DNA of 31,872 nucleotides, from NCBI GenBank assembly GCA_947581745.1, contig CANPVW010000069.1, positions 1 to 31,872 on the forward strand, given 5' to 3'. Within the stretch, counting starts at the first letter, position 1. The number at the start of each line of letters is the position of its first letter. Of this stretch, positions 21,899 through 29,682 are shown in pieces. The notes beneath the pieces are model-generated. The model did no database searches and had not been told where the DNA came from. It saw only the letters and a list, made by a program, of their open reading frames with translations. The position numbers were made by a program, and so were the translations under genes. The stretch is from Candidatus Benthicola azotiphorus (GTDB lineage Bacteria > Gemmatimonadota > Gemmatimonadetes > Palauibacterales > Palauibacteraceae).

Positions 21899-23635
21899 AT
21901 GAGTGACGAGATTCGCAACGGCGATGACGGGACGCTGGACGACGCCGACAACGCCGAAGGAGATTCGCCGCTGGAGTCCGGGGACCTGGCGGACGAGCCC
22001 GCTTCCGAGCCGGCCGCCGGCCCCGCCGGATCGGACGCGGCGGATGAGCCCACACCGGCCCGACGGACCGCCGCGAGCTCCGGCTCGGGTGGAATCGGGC
22101 GCCGCGACGTCGTCAAGGCACTCGCGACCGTGCCCGTGTTCGGAGCTCTCGGTTATTCGGCCTTCCGTCGCAAGGGCCTCGCAGCGGAAGAGCGGCGGCG
22201 ACTGCTGGAAGAGCTGGGGATCGAGGACGAGGGCGCGGCCGTGTTCTCGGAGCTCGAGAACCGCACCTATTCGGATACGATCCGCGTCGGGATCATCGGG
22301 TTTGGAGGAGAGGGCGAGTCCCTCATCCGGAGCCTCGGTTTCGCCCACCCCGACTGGATTCAGGCGCGTCGCGAAGCGAAGATCGACGACCCGCGCGACA
22401 CCTGGTTCGACGAGTGGCTCCAACAGGAGAACCTCAACGTCGAGATCACGGCGGTGTGCGACCTGTTCGACGTGAGGGCGGAGCGGGCGATCGCCGCGTC
22501 CACCCAGCCGATCCGACCGGGGGGCGACACCCGGCAGCTCAAGCCCGCCAAGCGCTACCGACATTTCGAAGAGCTCGTTGCCGCGCCCGACGTGGACGCG
22601 GTCGTCATCGCGACGCCGGACCACTGGCATTCCCGCATCACCGTCGCGGCCGCCCAGATGGGCAAGCACGTGTACTGCGAGAAGTGCATGACCCGCACCG
22701 AGGAAGAGGTGTGGCCGATGGCGGAGGCGGTGAAGAGCTCCGGCATCGTGTTCCAGCTCGGTCACCAGAACCGCCAGATGGAGAGCCACGAGAAGGCGCG
22801 TCAGGTAGTGGAAAAGGGGATCCTCGGACCTATCACGCTGGTGGAGACGACCACCAACCGGAACGACAAGTGGGGCGCCTGGGTGTGGGACATCCACGAG
22901 GACGGGAACCCGCGCACCATCGACTGGGAGCTGTTCCAGGAGGCTGCGGCTCACAAGGTCCCGTTCAGCCTCGAGAGGTTCTTCCGCTGGCGCTGCTGGT
23001 ACGACTACGGAACGGGCCTCGCCGGTGACCTGCTCTCGCACGAGTACGATGCGATCAACCAGATCCTGAGTCTCGGGATCCCGCACTCCGCCACTTCCTC
23101 GGGAGGGATCTACTTCTTCAAGGATGGCCGGGACGTGCCGGATGTCTGGCAAGCCGTGTTCGAGTACCCGGACCGGGATCTCACCCTCGTCTACAGCGCG
23201 ACGCTGGCGAACGGGCGGGAACGGGGAATCGTGATGATGGGACACGATGCCTCGATGGACGTCGGCACGAGGCTCAAGGTGACGGCCGATGCCTCGTCCA
23301 CCCGCTACAAGGAGATGCTCGAGGAAGAGATGGTGAAGCCGGACCGGCCGATGCTCACCTACGAGAGCGGGTTCAAGGGAGTGGACGCGGTCACCACGGC
23401 GACGCAGGAGTACTTCGCGAGTCGCGGACTCCTGTTCACATACCGCGGTGGGAAGCGTGTCAGCACCTACTACCTCCACCTGCGCGAGTGGCTGAACGCG
23501 ATCCGTTTCGACGGCGAGACGAGCTGCAACATCGATCGCGGAATCGAGGAGGCGATCACCTGTCACATGGCCACGAAGTCGTACCTCGAGGGGCGGCGGG
23601 TGACCTGGGATCCGTTCCAGCGCAAGATCGTCTGA
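21899..23635 (+). CDS. Gfo/Idh/MocA-family oxidoreductase with Tat-type signal and acidic N-terminal extension
   Basis: The 578-residue product starts at an ATG with a GGAGGACGAG ribosome site. Residues 1-52 are acidic, low-complexity and rich in Asp, Glu, Ala, Pro and Ser. Next comes a twin-arginine-type signal (GRRDVVKAL, Arg68-Arg69) with a hydrophobic stretch to about 88. The Rossmann fold starts at 128 (VGIIGFGGEGE, Gly134-x-Gly136-x-x-Gly139), with TPDHWH (239-244) and Glu261-Lys262-Cys263 at the place of the family's Glu-Lys-Pro. The C-terminal part has FRWRCWYDYGTGLAGDLLSH, as in exported glycoside 3-oxidoreductases of planctomycetes and Bacteroidota. Members keep a tightly bound NAD(P). 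Predicted outside the cytosol, oxidising a sugar hydroxyl. Confidence 0.9.
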   Translation: MSDEIRNGDDGTLDDADNAEGDSPLESGDLADEPASEPAAGPAGSDAADEPTPARRTAASSGSGGIGRRDVVKALATVPVFGALGYSAFRRKGLAAEERRRLLEELGIEDEGAAVFSELENRTYSDTIRVGIIGFGGEGESLIRSLGFAHPDWIQARREAKIDDPRDTWFDEWLQQENLNVEITAVCDLFDVRAERAIAASTQPIRPGGDTRQLKPAKRYRHFEELVAAPDVDAVVIATPDHWHSRITVAAAQMGKHVYCEKCMTRTEEEVWPMAEAVKSSGIVFQLGHQNRQMESHEKARQVVEKGILGPITLVETTTNRNDKWGAWVWDIHEDGNPRTIDWELFQEAAAHKVPFSLERFFRWRCWYDYGTGLAGDLLSHEYDAINQILSLGIPHSATSSGGIYFFKDGRDVPDVWQAVFEYPDRDLTLVYSATLANGRERGIVMMGHDASMDVGTRLKVTADASSTRYKEMLEEEMVKPDRPMLTYESGFKGVDAVTTATQEYFASRGLLFTYRGGKRVSTYYLHLREWLNAIRFDGETSCNIDRGIEEAITCHMATKSYLEGRRVTWDPFQRKIV

Positions 23636-23642
23636 GGACCGC

Positions 23643-24920
23643 ATGAGCCAATCCTCAACGCTCCCGCCGGCCCCTGCGGCCGGCGGTCGGGCCCGCGGTC
23701 GTAAGATCCAGCTCGGCGCCATGATGTTCCTGCAGTACGCCATCTGGGGAGCGTGGGCCCCGGTCCTCTCCTCTCACCTGCTCGGCGACCTCGGGTTCAG
23801 CGGCGGCCAGGTGGGGTGGATCTACGCCCTGCTGCCGCTCGCCACCATCATCGCCCCGATCATCGGCGGGCAGGTGGCCGACCGGTACTTCTCCACGGAG
23901 CGCGTGATCGGCTTCCTCTCGTTCACGGGCGGAATCGTGCTCATGGTGGTGGCGCGAACCGCCGATTTCGACACGATGTTCGTGCTGATGCTCCTCTACT
24001 GCCTGCTGTACGCCCCGACGCTCGCCCTCACGAACTCCATCGCGATGATCAACATGGAGGACTCGGAGAAGGAGTTCGGGACCATCCGGGTGTGGGGAAC
24101 GCTGGGCTGGATCGCCGCGGGCTGGATGCTGACCGGGTGGCGATGGTTCGGAGAGAGCGACCTGCTGCCCGCGATGCAGGGGGACATGCTGTTCCTGGCG
24201 GGCATGCTGTCGCTCGTGATGGGGCTGCAGTCGTTCCTGCTCCCGCACACCCCGCCGCAGCGGGAGGGAGTCAGTCCGTGGGCGTTTCTCGAGTCGGTGA
24301 AGATGCTGAAGGTCAAAGACTTCGCCATCTTCGTCGGGATCACGTTCGTCGTCGCGACGGAGCTCGAGTTCTACTACATCCTCACGGCCCCCTTCCTCGA
24401 ATCGGCGACGATCGGCGTGTCGAGCCGCAACATCCCGGCGGTCATGACCATCGCGCAGTTCGCAGAGATCTTCGTGATGGCGTTCATGCTCTCGTGGGCG
24501 CTCAAGAAGTACGGCATGCGCCGGACGCTGGCCATCGGGGTGATCGCGTGGCCCATCCGCTACATCATCTTCGCCATTGGCAGCCCGGCGTGGCTCGTGA
24601 TCGCGTCGCTCATGCTGCACGGCTTCTGCTACGTGTTCTTCTTCGTCGCCGCCTTCATCTACGTGGACAAGGTTGCGCCGCCCGACATCCGAGCCTCCGC
24701 GCAGAGCCTGATCGCCATCATCGCACTCGGACTGGGGCGTTTCCTGGGCAGCCTGTTCGCCGGCGGGGTGCGCGACTGGTTCACCACGAACGGCGTCACC
24801 AACTGGACGAACGTGTTCCTGGTGCCGTGCGCCCTGACGATCGTGTGCGCCGTGGCGTTCCTGTTGTTCTTCCGGGAGAAGCCGGGTCCTGTTACATCCC
24901 AGACGGGGGAAGTGACTTGA
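23643..24920 (+). CDS. NupG-like MFS transporter (nucleoside:proton symporter family)
   Basis: The 425-residue protein has 12 predicted spans after a short basic N-terminus, and resembles the nucleoside permease branch of MFS. It shows LGAMMFLQYAIWGAWAPVLSSHL in span one, GGQVADRYFSTERVIG in the loop between spans two and three, and TIRVWGTLGWIAAGW at span five. Relatives next to Gfo/Idh and DUF1080 genes are thought to import sugars or modified sugars rather than nucleosides; the neighbours here suggest the same. The start lies 8 bases after the oxidoreductase stop, and the end overlaps the methyltransferase start. Confidence 0.92.
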   Translation: MSQSSTLPPAPAAGGRARGRKIQLGAMMFLQYAIWGAWAPVLSSHLLGDLGFSGGQVGWIYALLPLATIIAPIIGGQVADRYFSTERVIGFLSFTGGIVLMVVARTADFDTMFVLMLLYCLLYAPTLALTNSIAMINMEDSEKEFGTIRVWGTLGWIAAGWMLTGWRWFGESDLLPAMQGDMLFLAGMLSLVMGLQSFLLPHTPPQREGVSPWAFLESVKMLKVKDFAIFVGITFVVATELEFYYILTAPFLESATIGVSSRNIPAVMTIAQFAEIFVMAFMLSWALKKYGMRRTLAIGVIAWPIRYIIFAIGSPAWLVIASLMLHGFCYVFFFVAAFIYVDKVAPPDIRASAQSLIAIIALGLGRFLGSLFAGGVRDWFTTNGVTNWTNVFLVPCALTIVCAVAFLLFFREKPGPVTSQTGEVT

Positions 24921-25720
24921 CGGCCAGGACAGCCAATGGATGGAATGAAGGCACGTCCTACGAGGCATTCATGGGTCGCTGGAGCCGACCTCTGTCCGAC
25001 AAGTTCGTCGACTGGCTCGCAGTTCCGCCGGGCGGGCACTGGCTCGACGTCGGTACCGGAACAGGGGCTCTTGCCGCGGCCGTCTGTCGCTCCGCCAGTC
25101 CGAGCTCCGTGCTGGCTTGCGATCCTTCAGCGTCGTTCGTCAAAGAGGCTCGGTCCCGGCTCGACGATCATCGGGTATCGTTCGCTATTGCAGGCATCGG
25201 CGACCTTCCCGTGCGAGAGGATGGCTACGATGCCGTCGTCTCAGGTCTCGCTCTCAATTTCTTCCCTGATTGTGCCGGCGCGGTGCGGGAGCAGCTGGCG
25301 GCTGTTCGCCCGGGCGGAACCGTCGGGGCTCTGGTGTGGGATTACTCTGACGGGATGGAGTTCCTCAGGCACTTCTGGGACGCGGCGGCAGTGGTCGACC
25401 CGAAAGCGGCAGAAGTTGACGAAGCGCGGCGATTCCCGATCTGCAGGCCCGAGCCGCTCAAGTCGTTGTTCGAGTCCTCGGGCGCCGAGAACGTGCGAGT
25501 GGAGTCCATCGTCATCCCGACCGTCTTCCCGGATTTCAACAGCTACTGGAGTCCGTTTCTCGGCAACGCCGGACCTGCGCCCCGCTTCGTATCTTCACTG
25601 ACCGAGGAGAGACGAGATGCCTTGGCGAGGGTGCTGCAGGACCGGCTCCCGGTGAACGCGGAAGGCGCAATCGAGCTGAAGGCCCGGGCATGGGCGGTGG
25701 CAGGATGCCGCAGTCACTAG
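24917..25720 (+). CDS. Class I SAM-dependent methyltransferase, TTG start
   Basis: The 267-residue product has the SAM-binding motif I LDVGTGTG (residues 43-50), an acidic strand-two end (ACDPS), and VVSGLALNFFPD plus VRPGGTVGALVWDY as motifs IV-VI. The N-terminal WNEGTSYEAFMGRWSR is typical of a family with MGRWS, and it precedes the first ATG (24970), so I place the start at the TTG at 24917. That TTG overlaps the transporter stop (TTGA). Third codon positions contain visibly more A and T than in neighbours, which suggests later insertion into the operon. The substrate is unknown and no sugar role is evident. Confidence 0.85.
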   Translation: MTARTANGWNEGTSYEAFMGRWSRPLSDKFVDWLAVPPGGHWLDVGTGTGALAAAVCRSASPSSVLACDPSASFVKEARSRLDDHRVSFAIAGIGDLPVREDGYDAVVSGLALNFFPDCAGAVREQLAAVRPGGTVGALVWDYSDGMEFLRHFWDAAAVVDPKAAEVDEARRFPICRPEPLKSLFESSGAENVRVESIVIPTVFPDFNSYWSPFLGNAGPAPRFVSSLTEERRDALARVLQDRLPVNAEGAIELKARAWAVAGCRSH

Positions 25721-25745
25721 GAAGCAAAGAGGAGCCACATTCCAA

Positions 25746-26999
25746 ATGAGCGTGGACAGACTGGGCGTCGGATTCGTCGGCGGCGGGTTCGTGGCCCGCT
25801 TTCACATCCGTTCGTGGGTCGGGGTGCGGGACGCCGACGTGCTCGGCGTGGTGAGCCGCGCCGACTCCACGGCTGAGGAAGCCGCCGAACTGGCGCGCTC
25901 GCTCGGCGTGGGGGAGGCCAGGGTCTACGCCACCGTCACGGACATGGTGGCGGATCCGGCAATCGACGCGATCTGGATCTGTGCCCCGAATTTCGCCCGC
26001 ATCGAAGTGATGGAGGAGATCGTCGAGGCGATCGAGTCGGGTCGAGGCGAGCTGGTGGGCGTCGCCTGCGAGAAGCCGCTCGGCAGGAACGCAGCGGAAG
26101 CACGGCGCATGCTCGAGCTGGCCGAGCGAGCGGGGCTCCTGCACGGCTACCTGGAGAATCAGCTCTTCACTCCGGGCGTCGTGCGGGGCCGGAACGTCGT
26201 GTGGTCTCGAGGTGCGGCGCTGACCGGACCGCCGTACCTGGCCCGCTCGGCCGAGGAGCACAGTGGCCCCCACGCCGCGTGGTTCTGGGAGGGTGAGCTG
26301 CAGGGCGGAGGCGTTCTCAACGACATGATGTGCCACTCGGTGGAGGTGGCCCGCTTCCTCCTCACCCCGCCCGGCGCGGCGCGCGACGCTCTCGTGCCGG
26401 TAAAGGTCACGGCGCACGCCGATTGCCTGAAGTGGCAGCGACCGAAATATGCGGCGCAGCTGAGCGAGATGAGCGGCGGCAAGCTGGACTACACCAATCG
26501 TCCGGCGGAGGACTTCGCCCGGGCCATGGTGGAGTACCGCGACCGCGAGGGTGGAAGGCGCATCGTCGAGGTCACCACATCATGGTGCTACGTGGGCGCC
26601 GGGCTTCGCCTCAGCATGGAGCTGCTGGGCCCGGAGTATTCGATGGAGATCAACTCCCTCGACGCCGGACCGAAGGTGTTTCTGAGCCGCGAGGTGCGGG
26701 GAGACACCGGCGAGGACCTGGTCGAGAAGCAGAACGCCGAAACCGGAGTGATGCCCATCGTCGCCGACGAAGAGGCCGAGTACGGCTACGTGGGAGAGAA
26801 CCGGCACATGGTCGGCGCCTTCCGCGACGGACGGATGCCGGACGAGACGTTCGCGGACGGACTGGCCGTGACCGAGCTCCTGATGGCGGCCTACATGAGT
26901 GCCGAGCAGGAGCGTACGATACCCTTCCCGCCCCCTGACCTGGACACGTTTGTTCCGGCCGTGGCGCGCGGTGAATGGAACCCAGGGAGAGAGCAATGA
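25746..26999 (+). CDS. Cytosolic Gfo/Idh/MocA-family oxidoreductase
   Basis: The 417-residue product has no signal peptide: the Rossmann strand begins at residue 6 (LGVGFVGGGFVARFH). Other marks are the family's Glu109-Lys110-Pro111 (CEKPLGRN), YLENQLFTPG, and GGGVLNDMMCHSVEVARFLL in the C-terminal substrate domain. Such enzymes oxidise or reduce sugar or cyclitol hydroxyls with NAD(P). With the exported paralogue upstream, it could reduce an imported 3-keto sugar inside the cell. The two Gfo proteins are only distantly similar. It follows the methyltransferase by 25 bases, and its TGA overlaps the next ATG. Confidence 0.9.
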   Translation: MSVDRLGVGFVGGGFVARFHIRSWVGVRDADVLGVVSRADSTAEEAAELARSLGVGEARVYATVTDMVADPAIDAIWICAPNFARIEVMEEIVEAIESGRGELVGVACEKPLGRNAAEARRMLELAERAGLLHGYLENQLFTPGVVRGRNVVWSRGAALTGPPYLARSAEEHSGPHAAWFWEGELQGGGVLNDMMCHSVEVARFLLTPPGAARDALVPVKVTAHADCLKWQRPKYAAQLSEMSGGKLDYTNRPAEDFARAMVEYRDREGGRRIVEVTTSWCYVGAGLRLSMELLGPEYSMEINSLDAGPKVFLSREVRGDTGEDLVEKQNAETGVMPIVADEEAEYGYVGENRHMVGAFRDGRMPDETFADGLAVTELLMAAYMSAEQERTIPFPPPDLDTFVPAVARGEWNPGREQ

Positions 27000-27745
27000 G
27001 CGCGCGTAAGCTGATCGTCTTCTTCGTGGCTCTCGGCGCCGCCGTCTTCGGGGTGCTGGGCTATTCCCAGAGGAAGAGCGAGACGGCCGGGGGGCCGGCC
27101 TCCGCACCAGAGGAGGAGCAGGTGACACAGGACGCGACCGGACCGGTGGCCCGCATAACCGAGGCCGAGCTGGCCGACGGCTTCGTTCCCCTGATCCGGG
27201 AGTCGGAGGACGGAAGCTTCAACAAGCACGGGTGGAACCACTACGGCCCGGGCTGGTTCACTCTCGACCATGGCACCGGCATCCTGACGTCGCACGGAGG
27301 GATGGGCCTTCTGTGGTACTCGGCGGAGATGTTCGGCGACTTCACGCTGCGTCTCGAGTTCCGCACTTCGAAGCCCGAGTCCAATTCGGGCGTCTTCCTA
27401 AGGGTGCCGGAATTGGTGACGAGCGACGAGTACATCTACCACAGTTTCGAGATCCAGATTGACGCCAGGGGGGACTCACCGATTCACCGCACGGGGGCGG
27501 TGTACGACGCGGAGCCGCCGAGCGAGGACCGCACGACCGCTCCCGGTGCATGGAACGACATGGAGATCTCGTTCGTGGGCGATCGGATCTCGGTTTCGGT
27601 GAACGGCGGTCAGGTCGTCGACTGGGTCGCCGAGCCGCGCGGCAAGATCCGGGACTTCGCGGCCCGCGGCTACATCGGCCTGCAGAACCACGACTGGGAC
27701 AGCAGCGTCTACTTCCGGAACGTCCGGGTGAAGAAGCTGGATTGA
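26996..27745 (+). CDS. Membrane-anchored DUF1080 / 3-keto-glycoside hydrolase family protein
   Basis: The 249-residue product starts at ATG 26996, overlapping the preceding stop by four bases. Residues 5-22 are a hydrophobic anchor or uncleaved signal without a lipobox Cys. Residues 30-50 are an acidic linker. The rest is the PF06439 jelly-roll: FVPLIRESEDGSFNKHGWNH (residues about 62-81), FGDFTLRLEFRTSKPESNSGVFLRVP, then SFEIQIDARGD and GYIGLQNHD. Members characterised elsewhere cleave 3-keto-glycosides, and their genes sit beside Gfo/Idh oxidoreductases, as here. Predicted to act outside the cytosol on the product of the exported oxidoreductase. Last gene before the terminator at 27755. Confidence 0.9.
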   Translation: MSARKLIVFFVALGAAVFGVLGYSQRKSETAGGPASAPEEEQVTQDATGPVARITEAELADGFVPLIRESEDGSFNKHGWNHYGPGWFTLDHGTGILTSHGGMGLLWYSAEMFGDFTLRLEFRTSKPESNSGVFLRVPELVTSDEYIYHSFEIQIDARGDSPIHRTGAVYDAEPPSEDRTTAPGAWNDMEISFVGDRISVSVNGGQVVDWVAEPRGKIRDFAARGYIGLQNHDWDSSVYFRNVRVKKLD

Positions 27746-27754
27746 GGTGATCGC

Positions 27755-27772
27755 GGCCGATCCGAATCGGCC
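27755..27772. terminator. Bidirectional hairpin terminator
   Basis: GGCCGAT (27755-27761) and ATCGGCC (27766-27772) form a perfect 7-base stem with a CCGA loop in the 30-base gap between two convergent stop codons. It would end both the long plus-strand operon and the minus-strand RCK gene. Confidence 0.65.
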
Positions 27773-27775
27773 CGT

Positions 27776-28378
27776 TCAGGTCATCTGTCGGAAGATGCTC
27801 TGGGCACTCTCCAGGGATGACGTCGGACCCACGAATATCACCTGGTCACCGGCCTGGACTTCAGTGTCCCCGCGGGGCACCACGTATTGCTCGCCGCGAA
27901 TGATCGCGGCCACGACGCTGTCGCGCGGAACGTCGATTTCACGGATCTTCTTGCCGGTGACCTGGGCGCCGTCGGGAACCGCCACGCTCACGAGGCTCGC
28001 GACACCGGTCCCGATCTCGAACAGGTCCGCGACGCCGGGACGGTCGAGGTAGTTCTCGACCATCGCGGCGGTGGCCCAGGGGGCGCTGATCGCCGCGATC
28101 CCCTTTTCCTCGAGCAGGCTCACGTACTCGGGGTCCTGGACCACCGCGATGACGGGGTCCATTCCCAGGCGCTTCGCCTGCAGCGCCACGATGACGTTGC
28201 GGCCGTCGTCCTCCGATGCCGCGATCGCGACGTCGACGTTGTCCGCCCCTACCTGCTCCAGGATCTCCCGCTTCGCTCCATCCCCCTGGTAGAGCCCGAT
28301 GTTCCGGCGGAAGGTCGGCTCCTGGCTCACGGTCGTCTCATTCCGGATTCCCGCTTCCTCATGCCGGCTGCGAAACAC
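27776..28378 (-). CDS. TrkA-type RCK protein missing its N-terminal nucleotide-binding motif
   Basis: The 200-residue frame covers the second half of an RCK-N domain (LYQGDGAKREILEQVGADNVDVAIAAS from residue 29) and a complete RCK-C/TrkA-C domain (residues about 115-200, SLVSVAVPDGAQVTGKKIREID and GDQVIFVG). The first strand and the Gly-rich NAD-binding loop that should precede residue 29 are absent. Residues 1-25 do not resemble the family, and the start lies inside the end of the next gene (20-base overlap). It therefore looks like the C-terminal part of a TrkA, cut by a rearrangement. It may still be expressed from the operon, but NAD binding is unlikely. No TrkH or TrkG is visible. Confidence 0.75.
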   Translation of the reverse strand: MFRSRHEEAGIRNETTVSQEPTFRRNIGLYQGDGAKREILEQVGADNVDVAIAASEDDGRNVIVALQAKRLGMDPVIAVVQDPEYVSLLEEKGIAAISAPWATAAMVENYLDRPGVADLFEIGTGVASLVSVAVPDGAQVTGKKIREIDVPRDSVVAAIIRGEQYVVPRGDTEVQAGDQVIFVGPTSSLESAQSIFRQMT

Positions 28379-29642
28379 CAGTGCGGAGTATCTTCCGCAG
28401 GCGGGTGGCGAGGTACGTCGTGCTCAGGACCCGCCCCCCGACGTACGACCCGAACGCCGCCGTGACCCCGACGAGTCCCATCCACCAGCCCCCGAGGACG
28501 AAGATGGCCGCGATCCCGCACACTTCGATCGCGGTGGCCACCGTGATCGGGCGCGTGACGCGGGCGCCCATCAGGATCGCGCGCTGGAACGAGAGAAGCA
28601 CCGACAGCGCGGGCAGCGCCACGAGGATTCGCGTCGGCGTCAGCGCGAACGACGCGAGCTCGGGGGTGAGACCGGAGACCGTGACGAACCACACGTCGGC
28701 CAGGGGCGTGAAGGCCACGGCCGCGAGGCCCAGCGTGGTCGCGAGGCCGAGCCCGACCGCGAACCGCGTCAGCTCGGGCAGATGCTCGTTCTTCCTGCCC
28801 AGCAGGGCGATCGCCGCGTCCTGGAAGCTGAGGCCGAGCGCCCGAAAGATGAAAGAGAGGGCCTGCACCACGGGAAATATGGCGAGCGACTCCACCGGGG
28901 ATGCCGCCCGACCCATGAAGAACGTCAACATCGGGTGGACCATCAACCCGATCACCGAGGTGAGAAGAAGCGGGAAGTAGAAGTGCGAGATCCGGCCGTA
29001 GCCGAGGACCGGCGCTCCGGGATCCGCCTGCTCGGGGCCCGCGAGCAGCTCGCGGATCGCCCCGGACGCCATCCACCGGGCTGCGATCGCCTCCGTGATC
29101 ACGGCGGCCGACAGTGACGCCGCGCCGACCCAGGCGCCCGGCAGTCCGGTCGCCAGGGACAGGGTCACCGCCGTCGCGGACATGGCCGTCAGCCGGATCA
29201 ACGTGCCGGTGGCCACCAGTCGCGTCCGTCCCGAGCGGATCAGCACCCCCTGAGCGAAGCGCCGCGTCCCGATCGCAGCGGGCCACGGGAGGAACAGCCA
29301 CAGCGCCCCGTACGTCAGGTCGGCGACTCCGGCGGGGAGGCCGATCGCGGTCCGCATGACGAAGTCGAACACGGGGGGAATCAGCACGCCCAGGAGCAGC
29401 AGGGTGGAGACCAGATTGAGAGCGCCAGCGAAGTTACGGAGCTTCCGATAGCTGCCGGCATCCTCCACGAGGGCCGTCGACGCGCTCATCAGCATGATGA
29501 CAGGCGCCTCGATCAGCACGGCGAACGCGAACGCCACCCCGTGCGCCGCCAGGTTGTACTTCGGATCCGGAAGGCGCGCGATCACCGCCGCGAGGAACGG
29601 ACCCTCGGCCGCCATCATCAGCCAGGTGGCGGCGAGCGGCAT
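28359..29642 (-). CDS. Polytopic membrane protein resembling the MOP/MATE superfamily (ANKH-like)
   Basis: The 427-residue protein has about 12 predicted spans in two similar halves, as in the multidrug/oligosaccharide/polysaccharide (MOP) flippase fold. Features: MMAAEGPFLAAVIARLPDP near the N-terminus, an RFAQGVLIRSGRTRLV loop (residues about 127-142) and FYFPLLLTSVIGLMVHPMLT opening the second half. The second half reminds me of the ANKH group, which exports small anions such as pyrophosphate, ATP or citrate, but this is a visual impression. The frame continues upstream to 29699 (SNRFIFRFW precedes the Met) without an ATG, GTG or TTG, so ATG 29642 is the most likely start. Lies 40 bases after the isomerase gene. 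Confidence 0.75.
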   Translation of the reverse strand: MPLAATWLMMAAEGPFLAAVIARLPDPKYNLAAHGVAFAFAVLIEAPVIMLMSASTALVEDAGSYRKLRNFAGALNLVSTLLLLGVLIPPVFDFVMRTAIGLPAGVADLTYGALWLFLPWPAAIGTRRFAQGVLIRSGRTRLVATGTLIRLTAMSATAVTLSLATGLPGAWVGAASLSAAVITEAIAARWMASGAIRELLAGPEQADPGAPVLGYGRISHFYFPLLLTSVIGLMVHPMLTFFMGRAASPVESLAIFPVVQALSFIFRALGLSFQDAAIALLGRKNEHLPELTRFAVGLGLATTLGLAAVAFTPLADVWFVTVSGLTPELASFALTPTRILVALPALSVLLSFQRAILMGARVTRPITVATAIEVCGIAAIFVLGGWWMGLVGVTAAFGSYVGGRVLSTTYLATRLRKILRTGVSQPA

Positions 29643-29682
29643 CCAGAATCGAAAGATGAAGCGGTTGGAGAGCCGCCCGACC

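Noticed and set aside
23655..24968. Long minus-strand open frame of 437 codons opposite the MFS transporter
   Set aside because: It is antisense to an evident membrane protein and its translation is dominated by His, Arg, Asp and Gln with no recognisable fold.
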